A stretch of DNA of 64,000 nt, from the NCBI GenBank assembly GCA_030704615.1, contig CM060731.1, forward strand, positions 67,622,756 through 67,686,755. The letters are read 5' to 3'. Origin of the DNA: Takakia lepidozioides (taxonomy: Eukaryota; Streptophyta; Takakiopsida; Takakiales; Takakiaceae). Under the pieces are notes generated by a model that was not told the DNA's origin, did no database searches, and saw only the letters and a program-made list of their open reading frames with translations. Positions within the stretch are counted from its first letter, which is position 1. Every line of letters starts with the position of its first letter. Both the position numbers and the translations under genes were made by a program. This document shows, piece after piece, positions 1-12,590 of the stretch.

Positions 1-356
1 GTATGTAATTTGTATCTTGCATAAAACTCAGCTTACCTTCTTCGATCAGTCAGTTTTATTTCAAGCCTTGTCCTCCTTCCTGTTCAAATTGCATTCAAAA
101 TGGAGGCTTTATGAACAATCAGATATACTGAGTTTGGGAAGAGACTGTTACTATTAGTCATATAGATGTCACTCACTGATTTGGTGCAGAGTTAGATATT
201 ACTGGATGTGTGAGATTAATATAAGATATTGACATTTTGCCTCAGAGTGGCTTGCAAAATTTGTGTTACACTACCTTACAACAGATCTCACAGGGACTTA
301 TATCTGCAAATTCTTCCCAATAATTTTCAATTAGTGAAGCCATAAGTTTACACTTC

Positions 357-1105
357 TTGTGCTTATACCTGAATTTCACAAGTTCATCATTTTCTCACTC
401 CAATGGGTGTCACAACTATCTATTCTGGATGGCAGATGATGGCTCCTCCTTGGCAGACTGCTGGGCCACTGGCAGACAGGCTGCTGGGCTGCTTAGACTT
501 GCTTCATTGTCCAGACAAGGGCAGCTCTCATCCACTGTACATGCAGATCTGCTGAACAAGATCATTCATGTGGAGTCTGCAATGGGGACATCCATAGACC
601 AAGTCTTATGTGCTTTGGTACAAAAGCATGGGCAAATCAGTGTTCATAGAGAGCTCCTTTGGGGAGATGTGGGGAACAATCCCTGGTTGATGGAGAGTGG
701 GGGTGGTGAAACTCTGGCAGGGGAGGAACAAGTGATTATGAGTGTGATACTGCAGCAGGCTTGCCAAATGGGACCTTTGGTAAGCATGGTCTCTCCCTGT
801 GTCTAAAGTTACTTAATTCTTTCTTGTCTCTTACGTGTTTTTGAACTCCTCTTAACTGCTGTGTGCAGGTGGTCCAATGCACGGTTATACCAGATATAGA
901 GGACACTCCACAGTGTGTCAGTACTTTGGACAAGAGGCGGGCATTCAAACCAGCCATCTTGTTGAACAATGGGCGGCGCATCCATACGGTAACCCGCTGT
1001 AGGAGTCAGCTTGTTGCCAAGCTGGTGGAATCCACAAATAACTGGAGAGAATTGGAGAGCCTTTGCAAAGAGCTTAGAACAAATTCTGTGTTGCAAAACA
1101 TTTGA
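357..1105 (+). CDS. Last two exons of a CTC1-like telomere maintenance protein (gene begins outside the window)
   Basis: Two exons join in frame. The first ends at 779 before a GTAAGC donor; the second starts at 869 after a GTGTGCAG acceptor and runs to a TGA at 1103-1105. The first exon is open from 357, but its acceptor is probably a little downstream, near 380. The product has an OB-fold-like stretch beginning FWMADDGSSLADCWA and then LLRL, followed by an acidic linker and a basic C-terminal part. From memory, plant CTC1 (the large subunit of the CST complex that caps telomeres and binds single-stranded DNA) ends in a similar stretch with 'DDG-SS-A-CWA' followed by an LLRL motif. The assignment rests on that recall only. 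The rest of the gene would lie left of position 1, and bases 1-356 would then be intron. If it is not CTC1, it is an unrecognised plant OB-fold protein. Confidence 0.5.
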
Positions 1106-1142
1106 TTGCATAACTGATTGCATAACAGTTCAATCTGTTTTC

Positions 1143-1148
1143 AATAAA
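1143..1148 (+). terminator. AATAAA polyadenylation signal
   Basis: A canonical AATAAA lies 38 bp after the stop codon of the CTC1-like gene, at a normal distance for a plant 3' UTR element. Confidence 0.5.
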
Positions 1149-2396
1149 CCCGAGCTTTCTTCTCCCTCCCAATATTACATACAGTTTGCAGCTTGGTACT
1201 GCTGGTATGATATGTCACCGTGAATTTCTTATGTGGATCTGGTGATAAGATGTTGCCTCAAAACATCCAGTATTCAAATAACTGACCTCATAAATGGAGC
1301 TCTGACTTACCAATTCGAGCAAATGGTCTGGATACAAGAAAGATACTCAGGACTTCACTGTATCATGTTATGCTACAATTAATCTTTCCTGTGTCTCTTC
1401 GACCCATGATCAACCAATTTATGCTGCATCAATTTTTCTCAACACAGCAAGTGCAGATACAGTTATAGGGACACAATAACAACGCTCAGAGCATGTCCAT
1501 CTTACATCATTATACCAAAAGATAGACTACCAAATGGCAATAAAATATATTTGACACAACGGCATTCATGAAGCACATTTGAAGTGAAGAAACATGAGTC
1601 AGTCAAAGACATGAATTATCACTACTTGGCAATGGATTCAAGTACATAACAGAAACCATGAATGTCTAACATCTCTTGTTCAAGTGGTTTGGAAGCATCA
1701 GATATAACCAGTCTCTATGGTGTACTGGGCTAGGACATAACTAATATCCAAAATCAAGCTCTTCGGAATAGTGGGCCACATTGATGCTTACACAAGCACA
1801 ATTGTAGCACTATTGACCCAATGCATGCATGCATTAGGTCAATGATTAGAAGGTAGAGTCGTTGGGAACCAAACACTATGATTGACAACATCCGGATAGC
1901 ATATCCCTGTAAAGAGGTGGCTTCCAACCATATAATTGACACCTTGCTGGTGCTCAAGACATGTCAATCGGTTGAAGGACGAAAGTATAGTCCAATTCAA
2001 CAAGAATATGCAAAAAGAAGTTTTGGCTTGTGACCAAAAAGGCATTTAGAGCTGTGCAAAACTTTGAACCAGAGAGACACATGGAAAAAGGGAGGGAAGC
2101 ACATAGAAAATTTCAAGGCAGCCATGCACACATGTGAAAAACAAAACCCAGTGCACCAGCATGTAGCTTTCATGCCCTAACTGTAAATAGCAGTACCTTT
2201 GCTGGTTCACCTCACACAGATCAAATGATCCATGGACTGTCAGTACTAAAGTGACCTAATATGATTGCGTCAGATGCCACTTGAAAACCTTTGTTGTTGA
2301 GAGTGACATATCAAGGAACAGTAGGGCAGGAGCTTCATTTTCTGGAACTGGGCAAACGAGAGGAAGGGCTGCAAGACTTCACAACCTCCGTGATTT
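1149..2396. other. Intergenic region between convergent genes
   Basis: No convincing gene was seen. Short open frames on both strands lack recognisable motifs or splice structure. The stretch separates the 3' end of the CTC1-like gene from the 3' end of RPS16. It contains one strong palindrome at 1812-1843. Confidence 0.5.
1812..1843. repeat. 32-bp near-perfect palindrome centred on CATGCATGCATG
   Basis: The arms ATTGACC/GGTCAAT flank an AATGCATGCATGCATT core. Only one symmetric base pair is mismatched. The core contains overlapping RY (CATGCA) motifs, known in plants as targets of B3-domain factors. A regulatory role here is inference. Confidence 0.6.
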
Positions 2397-2402
2397 TTAT
2401 TT
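2397..2402 (-). terminator. Candidate polyadenylation signal of RPS16
   Basis: TTTATT on the + strand reads AATAAA on the - strand, about 180 bp beyond the RPS16 stop codon. Confidence 0.35.
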
Positions 2403-2581
2403 AGGACTCAAAATAGAAGCAGTCTAACAGGTGACAGAAGCTGAGAGGCAAAATTCGTAAACTTGAATCCTACCACCACGAATCCTCCGATCCAAAACTC
2501 TCCCCTTCGAGCTGCCACACCAAAAAAAGCCACAAAGAATTTGCGTACACATTCCTGCCCTTTCCAACCCAGGCGCCCCAC

Positions 2582-3004
2582 TCAACGGTACGACTTCTGG
2601 AAACGAGCGCGGGCACCGCGCCCTCCAAACTTCTTCGGCTCGCAGCGACGAGGATCAGCAACAAGGAGAGTACGGTCATACCTCACCAAAATATCTTTGA
2701 TCTCCTTCTTGGATTGCTCATCGACGAATTTCTGGTAGAAAGCCACAAGCGCCTTGGCAATGCTCTGCCTGATGGCGTATATCTGCGATGTGTGTCCTCC
2801 CCCCCTTACACGAATGCGCATGTCCACCCCGGCAAACTTTTGGCGGCCCAGCAACAAGATCGGCTCGAAGGCCTTGTACCTCAAAATTTCCGGCTCCACA
2901 AGCTCAATGGGGCATCCGTTGATTTTAATCAGCCCTCTTCCTCGCTTGCAGTAGGTCACGGCCACTGCAGTCTTCTTGCGCCCGAAGCACTGCACAGACT
3001 CCAT
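2582..3004 (-). CDS. RPS16: Cytosolic 40S ribosomal protein S16 (uS9 family)
   Basis: The frame encodes 140 aa from ATG at 3004, [17 protein letters not shown]..., to a C-terminus ending [11 protein letters not shown]. The basic RFQKSYR tail and the [16 protein letters not shown] block are hallmarks of eukaryotic S16/uS9, which sits on the small-subunit head with its C-terminal tail reaching the P-site tRNA. The length matches the plant protein (about 145 aa), and the gene is intronless. The frame stays open upstream to 3052, but alignment with known S16 favours the ATG at 3004. It is transcribed divergently from the zinc protease gene, and its promoter must lie in the 300 bp between them. 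No damage is visible, so this is probably a functional housekeeping copy. Confidence 0.95.
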   Translation of the reverse strand: MESVQCFGRKKTAVAVTYCKRGRGLIKINGCPIELVEPEILRYKAFEPILLLGRQKFAGVDMRIRVRGGGHTSQIYAIRQSIAKALVAFYQKFVDEQSKKEIKDILVRYDRTLLVADPRRCEPKKFGGRGARARFQKSYR

Positions 3005-3309
3005 GGCTGCTTGGATCTCCGAGGTCGCTGAGAAGAGCAAGAAGACTCCCAAAGACAGAGCACTGCGCCGCCCCTGCCAAAACTAGGGCTTGGCCACCCG
3101 GGCCGTGACTGGGTCGGGTTGTTCCATCGACCGCCCGAACCGGGGCTGGTTAGGTCTACGGTTAAGTTTGAACTGGGAGACGGTTAAGAGTTAAGTAAGA
3201 GAGAAGAGTTGGTGTGTCGTCTCTCTCGCTCGGCTCTGTCTAGGGTTTAGAGTTTAGAGGCCCGAGCTCGGGAACAGCTCCGTTGCTTGCGGATTGCGTG
3301 CTTCTTGTG
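3005..3309. promoter_or_regulatory. Bidirectional promoter region with telo-box
   Basis: About 305 bp separate the start codons of RPS16 (-) and the M16 protease (+). An AGGGTTTAG element near 3242-3250 is a telo-box (AAACCCTA on the other strand), a motif typical of plant ribosomal protein and translation genes. GGCCCGAG and CGGGCC sequences near 3100 and 3260 resemble site II-type GGCCCA elements, but imperfectly. No TATA box was recognised. Confidence 0.55.
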
Positions 3310-6300
3310 ATGGAGTCGCCCCTACCGGTTTCAAGCACCACGCTAGCTTTCAAGTCACTGGCGCGGCTCAGTGTGAAAGGGAGCGACCCCCTTCCCGCCA
3401 GTCCTGTGGGAGTGAAGTATGGAGTGTTGGAGAATGGCCTGCAATATTACGTGCGCAAGAATTCCAAGCCTCGCTTGCGTGCCGCTCTTGCACTTGGTGT
3501 CAAAGTGGGGTATGTGCTTCATGTAAATTTGCGGAAAACTGGTTGCTTGCTTACTTATTAGGAGACGGTAGGGAGAGAGTATTGTTCCGTCGTTGTTCTG
3601 AAATTCGCTACGTGTTCTGCGTGGTCAATTGTGCCTTGTCATTTTTTGAAACGCGAGGCGTCATGCCATCCACGCAACTCTGAAATGCCTAGAGCTGAAA
3701 ACCGTACGTCGGTGGTGTTTTCAACAGTTATAACACGGGAAGAGTGTAGACGAATGTTGGCCTGCACATATTTTAATTCTGGAAAAAAACCAAAATTATA
3801 GGTCGCAGCCTCACAACGTCAAATTTGAGATGATGGGTGAGGTGCTTATGTTTCGTCTGTGAACTAGGTGTTGGCACTTGACTAGTAATTGGTATTACCT
3901 TTTGGTGGCTGTTGTACCCTTCAGTACACCTTGTCACTGAGATTTTGAATTGCAGGTCGGTACTTGAGGAGGAGGAAGAGCGAGGGGTCGCACATATAGT
4001 GGAGCATTTGGCATTCAGTGCAACCAAGCAATATACGAACCATGATATTGTGCGTTTTTTGGAAAGCATCGGAGCCGAGTTTGGGGCGTGCCAGAACGCC
4101 TCAACTTCACCTGACGAGACAATCTATGAACTGCTTGTTCCCATCGATAAGCCCGATATTTTGTCAAAGGCTCTGTCTATTCTGGCAGATTTCAGCACTG
4201 AGGTGATTTATTCCTTGTTGTGCTTCATTTATAGGATGAACATGGGGAAGAAGTTTAGCTTGTCCTTTCCCCATGTCGCCCTGCTCCACTCTTTCCTGTT
4301 TTGTTCCAAATTTGCGGTTTTTTATTCGGCGCTTGCAGGTCCCTCTGGAGTTTTCATGGTGAGAGGCCAACCACAGGGCCCTCTGTATCAGCTATTCAAC
4401 TTAGAAGCATCTCAAGCTCCAGACATTTTCTTGTTCTGTCTTCAGGCATCTTAATGTCAGTTACAGGTCTCGTTACAGTCATACAACACCAATGTCTCAG
4501 TTGTGCATTTGTCCATTCTAACTCAATTTGGAGTGTGAATTGTACAGATTCGGGCATCAGAAGAGGATTTGGAAAAAGAGAGAGGTGCTGTTTTGGAGGA
4601 ATTGAGGGGAGGGAGGAATGCAATGGGCCGCATGCAAGAGGCACATTGGATTTTGATGATGAAAGGCTCTCAGGTACGTCTGAAAGTTTGTATAGTCTGA
4701 TACAACCAAATATTACTTTTTCCAATGTATGTGTTGGATCGCATGAGGGTCAACCAGGTGGTGTTAGTCCAAATTCAATCAGTATACCTTTTTCTAAAGC
4801 TTTCGGACTGTAATTTGGTTCCTAGACCCGCATGCTTCCATAACCCTCTTCCATGGTATTTACAGAGTATTTACAGGGGATTTACAGGGTATTTGCAGAT
4901 CTTCAAAGGTGTCTGTCAAAATACAACTGTTTTGTGGTATCTTGGGTTGAAATAGCGAGGAATCAAGCACAGGGCCGCCATTCTTTTCTTTCTATGAAGC
5001 AAAAGGCTTCATTGAAATTCTTGGTGAAGGATCTATAATTTCACAGGTCTGTGACAGTAGGATTCTTGGTTCACCCTAGTCAAAATCTTCGAAAGTCAGA
5101 AGTTTGGTTTCAAGCCCACAGTTGTTCACAAGTGAAAGTCTGTGAAGAGGAAGGTTTTATCCTCGCCACAAACCAGTTGACCAGATGACAACTAGGGCAT
5201 TTGACCTTCTGAGGCTTGCCTTTGAAGCTGCCCTGCTCTTAGAGGCTGCCATTGGAACTGTTTGAAACTCTCTGTAAGAGACTACATTCGTTTACTCCTA
5301 TACCACTCCATGTAGCTCAAGATGGGAAGTCTTCCCTTTGAGCAGGTTTTTTGACCAGCTTGGAACCTATCAAGTTTCGAGTCTAGGGACCATTTCATCC
5401 CTACCCAGCTCAAATGCATGAGTGATCCAGCTCCGCCTATGTGAAAAAGCTGTAGGCATTGGTGTGGTGGACGGGGTAGGAGGCGGCTCTCTCTCATTCC
5501 GCTGTTCCTCAAAACTGGAAGAAAGGGCCCTCTCAGCAGTACTGCAGTTTGGGAGGTAATGCTGGCCTCCTTAGCATTCCTTTGTGCTTAAGAGGGTTTC
5601 TGTCAGCCTTAATGGCATTCGTCATTGGGAAGCATAAGTGTAGATGAATTTTCTGATGTCCACGCACACTCTTTTGTACTCATGACCAAGTGCTTTTTGT
5701 TGAGGCAAAGGATAGCCTGGTGTAAGTAGTCCATACACAGGCAAACTATGTTGTTGATTAGAGAATGGGCCTTGTCATTTGCCAAGTATTGGGAACATTT
5801 GCCAAGCATAGAACAGAAAGGAGTCCTTCCCAACTGATGCTGGTGTGGCTGGAGGAATTATCCTTTCTTTTGAACTTCCAGGCTGTAGTGAGAAGGTAAT
5901 CTTAAGTCTGATGCTGCCTTGTTCTAAGCATGTATGTGTTGATGCTTCAATGCACAACCAGACCAAATCATGATAGCAACTCCTATCAAATCTTGCCTGG
6001 GCAGGTTATTCTACAAATATGGTTCATTAAGCACTCATATGCAATTTCCTGTCCCTCCACTAGAGTACTTGTTCCAATTGCAGGACAAAATTGGGACTAG
6101 CAGCTTGATGTTGTTCAGGTTATCACTATACCCACCACAATTTCCACGGACTTACAATGGGACCTCCTAAGAAGCTAGGTGATACAAGCCAAATATCTAG
6201 TTTTTAAAATGGACCACCTGAAACTACTATTACATGCTCATAGATTGACTCTGTGGACTCTTCCCATTCCGGAGAGTTGTCTGTTTAACAATGTTCAATT

Positions 6301-9300
6301 TGCATTGCAGTATGCTGATCGGCAACCGATTGGACTGGAGAAGGTGATTAGGGGGGTGAGTGGGAAACGTGTTAAAGAATTTTATCACCGCTGGTATCGA
6401 CCGGAGAATATGGCAATTGTAGCCGTTGGAGACTTCTCAGACACAGAGGTATTCCTCATGAAGTTGTTCACTTTTACTCTGCCCATCTGCAACATTCTTT
6501 CACATCCTTTTTTTTTTGGTCCCTTCCATCTCTATTCTTTTAGCCGCTTTATCTTCAGGTAGTGTTCCTGCCAGATTCTTTGTTAATTGTAATTTTGTTG
6601 GGATTCTTTAACCACAAGACTACTTGAGGGAGATCAAAGAGGGATCTATCCTGCATTTGTCTGATAACAAAGGTGTTGTAATCATATTGGGGGCTGTGTG
6701 CCCTGCATATGTCCATTATGTAATTGTCGTCTCCATGTAACAGATTAAAGCTTTGGACCACGTTATGACAGACCTACATTCTGGCATGTATCTTAAATGT
6801 CACCCAGAGAAGAGCGCGGTCAATGACTGCTAACAGTGCTTGTGCTTGTAGGTCGTTGTCGATCTTATTAAACATCATTTTGAGCAAAAGCGTTCACATT
6901 GGAAGGATGGGCCACCTCCAAAGATACCCACATTCCCAGTGCCCCCGCACGAGGAGCCCCACTTCTCATGTTTTGCAGAAGCAGAAGCAGGAGGGGTAAG
7001 TCCACATTTATTGATTCTTTGGTTTCTGGTTCATTTTTGCATGTATTTGAGCTCTCCTAGACTATAGATTTCAGTTTGACAGAATAGGTTGAGCATTGGA
7101 GTTTTAAGTGTCTTCGTGAAGTTGGCCTGCTCAATGGGTGTTCTACATAAGTTTGTATATGTTCTGGAGTTGGTAGGCCATATAGGAAGGCAACCGGTTT
7201 ACTTTGGCACCATCTTTGACCTGCACTACATTGTACATTTTGCATTCATGACTGTTGTTGTGTTACAGTCTGCAGTAATGATGAGCTGCAAGGTGCCTGC
7301 CAAACAAGATACAGCAATCAGGGACTACCAGTTTTTGTTGGCAGAGCAAATGTTCCACAGTGCTCTGAACCAGAGGTTCTTCAAGATCTCAAGGCAACAG
7401 GCTCCGCCATTTTTTTCCTGCATTTCATCAAGTGAGAACCTGGTTCGCCCTATAAAAGCCTACATCATGTCTGCTAGCTGCAAGGAGCGTGGAACACTCC
7501 AAGCTTTGGAATCCATTCTAACAGAGGTGAGGCCATCTTTCCAGGGGTGCAAAGCTCGTCAAGTTCGTAATCCTATTGTGCTACATCAAGGAAGTTTTCC
7601 ACATACAGAAGGCATTAGGAGTTCCCAATCTTCTGGTGTAGGGGACATTGCCATCTTGGTTTGTACGGAAGTTGGAAGGATCAAACTCGTTTGTCACATC
7701 TAATATGTATGGAATGTCATTGTCATCTCTCTGGGGGCCTCCTGTGGACATTAGAAGTTTATTTATTTTTCTGCTAGTCTCTCAGCGTTGCAAGTAGCCA
7801 CAGCTGGAAAATGGACAAAAGAAAGAAGAGGATACCTAGAAGCGAGGGTAAATTATGGTCTCTTTCACACCATGGACATCTTCTAAGTGTTGTAACTGGG
7901 GCAATGTAGACACCTTCAAGTGACTAGTTTACACAGACATCCTATCAACAAATGCATTCATGCTGTTCTCTCTAAATTTTCAGTCTTGGTTCAATGTAAT
8001 AGCTACTAGTTTCAATGTGATCTGTCTTTGCTAAATCCTAACAGTAAAATTATGACTGCGTCCTTATGTATTAGACTACTAGATAAGGCAGATCCCTCTC
8101 ACAGTAACATCAAATGCTCAAGCAGCTGTCAATTCTGGTGGGACAGGCAGTAGGTGAATTCAGTGACATGCACTCTCTCTTTCCAAGTCTTCCATACTGA
8201 ATTGAACTTTCCAGTTTTATATGTAGTGGTTCCCTCCTCCATGAGCTTCTTACGACATAGACCTTCTCAACTATAGTCCTCGGTGTGGCTAGCCCAACTA
8301 TCTCTATATATTGAACAAGTTTAGTTGTAGCTTTGTATTATGTTTAGCAAGTTTGACCTAGCCTTGTGGCAATTTCTTCATATTGAACAATTTTATTAGC
8401 ATTTTCTTATCGTTCTGTGTGTCCCCATTGAAGGTTGCTAGAGTGCGTCGCCATGGATTCTCAGAGCGAGAAATAGCATTGGTGCGTGCCTTCTTGCTGG
8501 CAGATATCGAATCAGCATATCTGGAGAGGGAGCAAATGCAGTCTACAAGTTTGCGTGAGGAGTATTTGCAGGTCTAGTTTCTCTTCTCACTTTTCCATTC
8601 ATTCCGGTTTCTTTCCTGTCGTCCATTGTTTCAGGTTTCGTCCTGTTGCCGTTGTTTTCATCACAAATGCTTTGTTACATAGGATGTGGCTATCTTTCAA
8701 TCCTTGGTTATCTCTCAAATGTTAGTTTAGAGTGTTAGTAGGAGTAGGCTCTCACACTGATATATCTATTCTCATGTTCTGTTTATTTTAGGCTTATTTG
8801 TGCGTAGATGGGTTTGGCTGCTCTCTAGTAGACTTCTGGGGTGTTTTTGGCTCTGTGCTCAAATGAGATCCAAGTTCAGATCCAAGGACAGACAGAGATA
8901 CTGACTGGGGTGCTTTTTGCACAGTATTTGAGGGTTATAACTCATATTCTTGGTATGGGTTGTCCTTACCTCCAGTTACTCTAACAAACTGTGACACTGC
9001 TGCTCTTTCTTCATCTTTCAGCACTTCTTGCGAGGTGAACCAGTTCTTGGAATTGAGTATGAGGCACAGCTTCAGAAAACTCTCTTACCAGGTATGTGAA
9101 TGCTCATAGAACTACTACCTAACCTTGTCAAGTATAGTGAAACTTGATTCATGGTATACGTGCTGTGTGATTTGGGCTTAGTCAATAGAGGGGTGAATTC
9201 TCAATATTCTGTTCCCTTTCTAGCTGAGCCTCATGGTCGTTCAATCTTATTGCATGGTGGATGGATGTATGGCATTTGGAGAGATTTCTTTTTTATGTGC

Positions 9301-12300
9301 TTAAGCCTCTATGAACAGAAATCTCGGCTGCGGAGGTTACAAGGATTGCAGAATACTACCACACCAAGTGCAACTGTGTTGTGAAGACTGTCGAGCCTCG
9401 TGCACGGGCAAGTCTAGAGGACTTGAAAGCAGTTGTCTCTAGAGTCCATGCTCTTGAAAGCCGGGGGGATATTCCTCCCTGGGATGAGGAGCATATTCCA
9501 GATGACATTGTTGAAAACATTCCAACTCCGGGGTACATCCTACTTCCTTCTTCATTAGCTCTGTTTGCAAATCGTGAGTGCTTTGCTTTTAAGGAAAAAA
9601 TGAAAGGCCTGCAATGCCTCAAATATGAGCTTGAGTATACCCTTACTGTGTAACTTTACAGCAATCAAGGTCTCAGTAGAACTTCTTTGGACCTTCAACT
9701 ACGGAATGCATTTTATCTGCCTATTCTAGGGATGATGGTCCCCTCGTACATAAGCAAGGAAAACACTTTGGGAGCTAGTGTTTGTGTGGATTTTGGGAAT
9801 CAAAGCTAATACTTGCTATGGAATGTTTGGCTTTCCATTTTGAATAACTACCACCCAGGGATATTGTTAACTCGCAACTTTATCCTACATCGTATATCCA
9901 CGCAGTCAATGAGGTCTACATATAGAGCCTAACACCTTTTCCTCCTTGTGTTTTGTGGATACAGCTCGGTGCTTGAAGAAAGAGAGTTCACTGAGTTTGG
10001 GGCAAAAGAGTTGATCCTGAGTAATGGGATGCGTGTGTGCTACAGATGCACCGACTTTCTTCATGACCAGGTAAGTTTTGACCTTAGTCACAGAGGTGAA
10101 ATAAAGTCTCCAGGTTCTGACTGAAGTTCAGCTGTTGAAAGTAACTAGAAAGAAAAGATATGAACTTGGCTCTGGTTGCACACTTGGTTTAACTGGTATT
10201 CGTTTTGTGGCTTGGCACATCCTTGTTCTTTTTGGCTTTTTTTAATATTTTCACACTGTCATTTACTCTCTTTTGTACCAATGATATTAACCTTATGTAT
10301 GCTGATGCCTAGATTCCTTTCCTTGAGGTAAAGAATTTTGTATGTCGAAGTATCAACCCATGTTATGTAGTTCTCTTTCTTACACTGGATTGATCATGTA
10401 GGAGGTTTCTTGTCGCATTATGACAATGTGAGAATGTATCTTTTGGTTACAGGAGTAAGTTCTGGAGTAATGTGTGTAGTAACATCACAACTTATGGCAT
10501 TAATAATTTTGCTAACATGTTGGGTTTCTGTGGACATGTTTTTTCCTTTTCAGGTGTTGTTCAGCGGCTATGCATATGGGGGACTTTCTGAGGTCCAAGA
10601 GAGCGAATTTCTTTCTTGTTCGATGGGTTCAACTATAGCTGGTGAAATTGGGGTCTTTGGGCATAAGCCACCCATACTTCTGGACATGCTTGCAGGAAAA
10701 CGTGCTGAGGTGGGCACCAAAGTGGGTGCTTACATGCGCACATTTTCTGGGGACTGCTCTCCAGCAGATTTGGAGACAGCTTTTCAGGTCACACCCCAGC
10801 CCTTGGCACTTGAATTTTTAGCAAAACAGAATAGGCATCAAGGTTGGGTGGATTTTGGGCAATGGTATGTTGTACCATTTGGGTGTTTCGTGGTTAAAAC
10901 TTTCTAAATTATTGCCTGAAGAAGAAGTGCTTCATGCCAGTAAGCTGCCAAGCTCTTCTACTCCCTCAATGCTGAAGGTGGAAAATGGGTTGGCCTTAAG
11001 GTATCAATAGCTGTAGCCAAACAACCACTGCTGTGGATCAAAAGTTTCTCTTATCAGGAAACTGGCAAGACCCCAGATCAACATCCTGATAAGAGAAGAG
11101 TTTGAGCCACAGCAGTGGTTGTTTGGATACAGCTGAAGGCCAATTCGTTTTTCTCTTGTGCATTATTCCTACTAGAGAATGTATCCATTGTGAGGTCTGT
11201 AGAGAGGTTATCTGACACCAGGCCTCTGTTGTGTGAAACTTCTCACAGCTTCTCTACCAGCTGTTCATAACGAGTGTGGAACCAGGGGATGAAGAGGTTA
11301 AACTTGTAATGCAAATGACACGAGAAGGGATTAAGGCTCAAGAACGAGATCCCTTCACCGCCTATGCCAACCGTGTTCGAGAACTCAACTATGGCAACTC
11401 GTACTATTTCAAGGTGAAAGTTCTCAATATGCAACATCTTAACTAGTGGATGCTCGGGAGGCATTTGATTTGTGCTGTCTTCGGAGGTAGGACACTGTGA
11501 TGTCCTAACCACTGTAACTAGTTTCTGGGCTTTTCTGTTCGACCTCTTTCAAACACTAAAGCTCCAGCCAACTTCTCTGTGAGCTGCACTCTATGCTGAT
11601 GATTAATGTGGTCTATGGTAGCATCGTCACACTATATTGCAACCATTTTGAGTGGGTGCGTTTTCTTGTGTCGTGTGCAGCCCATTACAGTCAAGGAGCT
11701 CAACAAAGTCAACCCCAAAAAAGCATGTTTGTATTTTGACAGTTGTTTCAAGGATCCATCAGCATACACAGTGGCGATTGTGGGAAACCTTGATACAGCC
11801 AAGGCGTTACCGCTTATTGTTCAATATCTGGTCTGTGCCCTTCTATCGTTTTATCTAATTCAAATCCTTCACACGAAAATTTTCTATAGTATGTGTTCTG
11901 TTCTTCGCTTTCTGGTTTCTAAAGGTCGGGTTGTGTGCTTAGCTGACCCGGAGAGCATTTGATGGATCAGGGTGGAATTCCGACACCAGATAAGCCAGTG
12001 ATGCAGTACCAACGTGATGACTTAAAAGCCCTACCATTTACTTTTCCGGCTGGTATTGTAAGGTATGGCCGTCAATTGTTGAGACCATGTTATATATGTT
12101 CGTATCTCTGCTGTCATGACAGAGGATTGGATTCAGGTTATATAGCAGAAGTCATAAGGTTGGCAAGGTTTGATCACAAAACAAGACCTATGGTAGGTCA
12201 GACCCAGCTGAATATGGGCCTTCATAGCTGTGTTCACTCTGGTGGGAACTGTCTCATAACCTCATATGTCCATGAAGTTTGAATGTGGGGTTGCTGCTGA

Positions 12301-12555
12301 CAGGGAAGAGGTCCGGCGATATATGGTGGAAGCTCAGTGTTCAGTTCAAATAACTTTCCCTGTCGAGTTGAAAGGCCCTACGGTGGTGAGCAAATTATTG
12401 TTTCTCTACTTAGGAAGCTTTGAAAGAATTGAAAAGATTTTTTGTCCTACTGGAAGATACTACTTCTGACTAATTTTCATCCTAAAGGTTGAGCAGCATG
12501 AAGGTGGGGGCTATGTATAGGCTGTATACTCCATTGCAAAAAACTCTCATATAGG

Positions 12556-12590
<35 letters not shown>

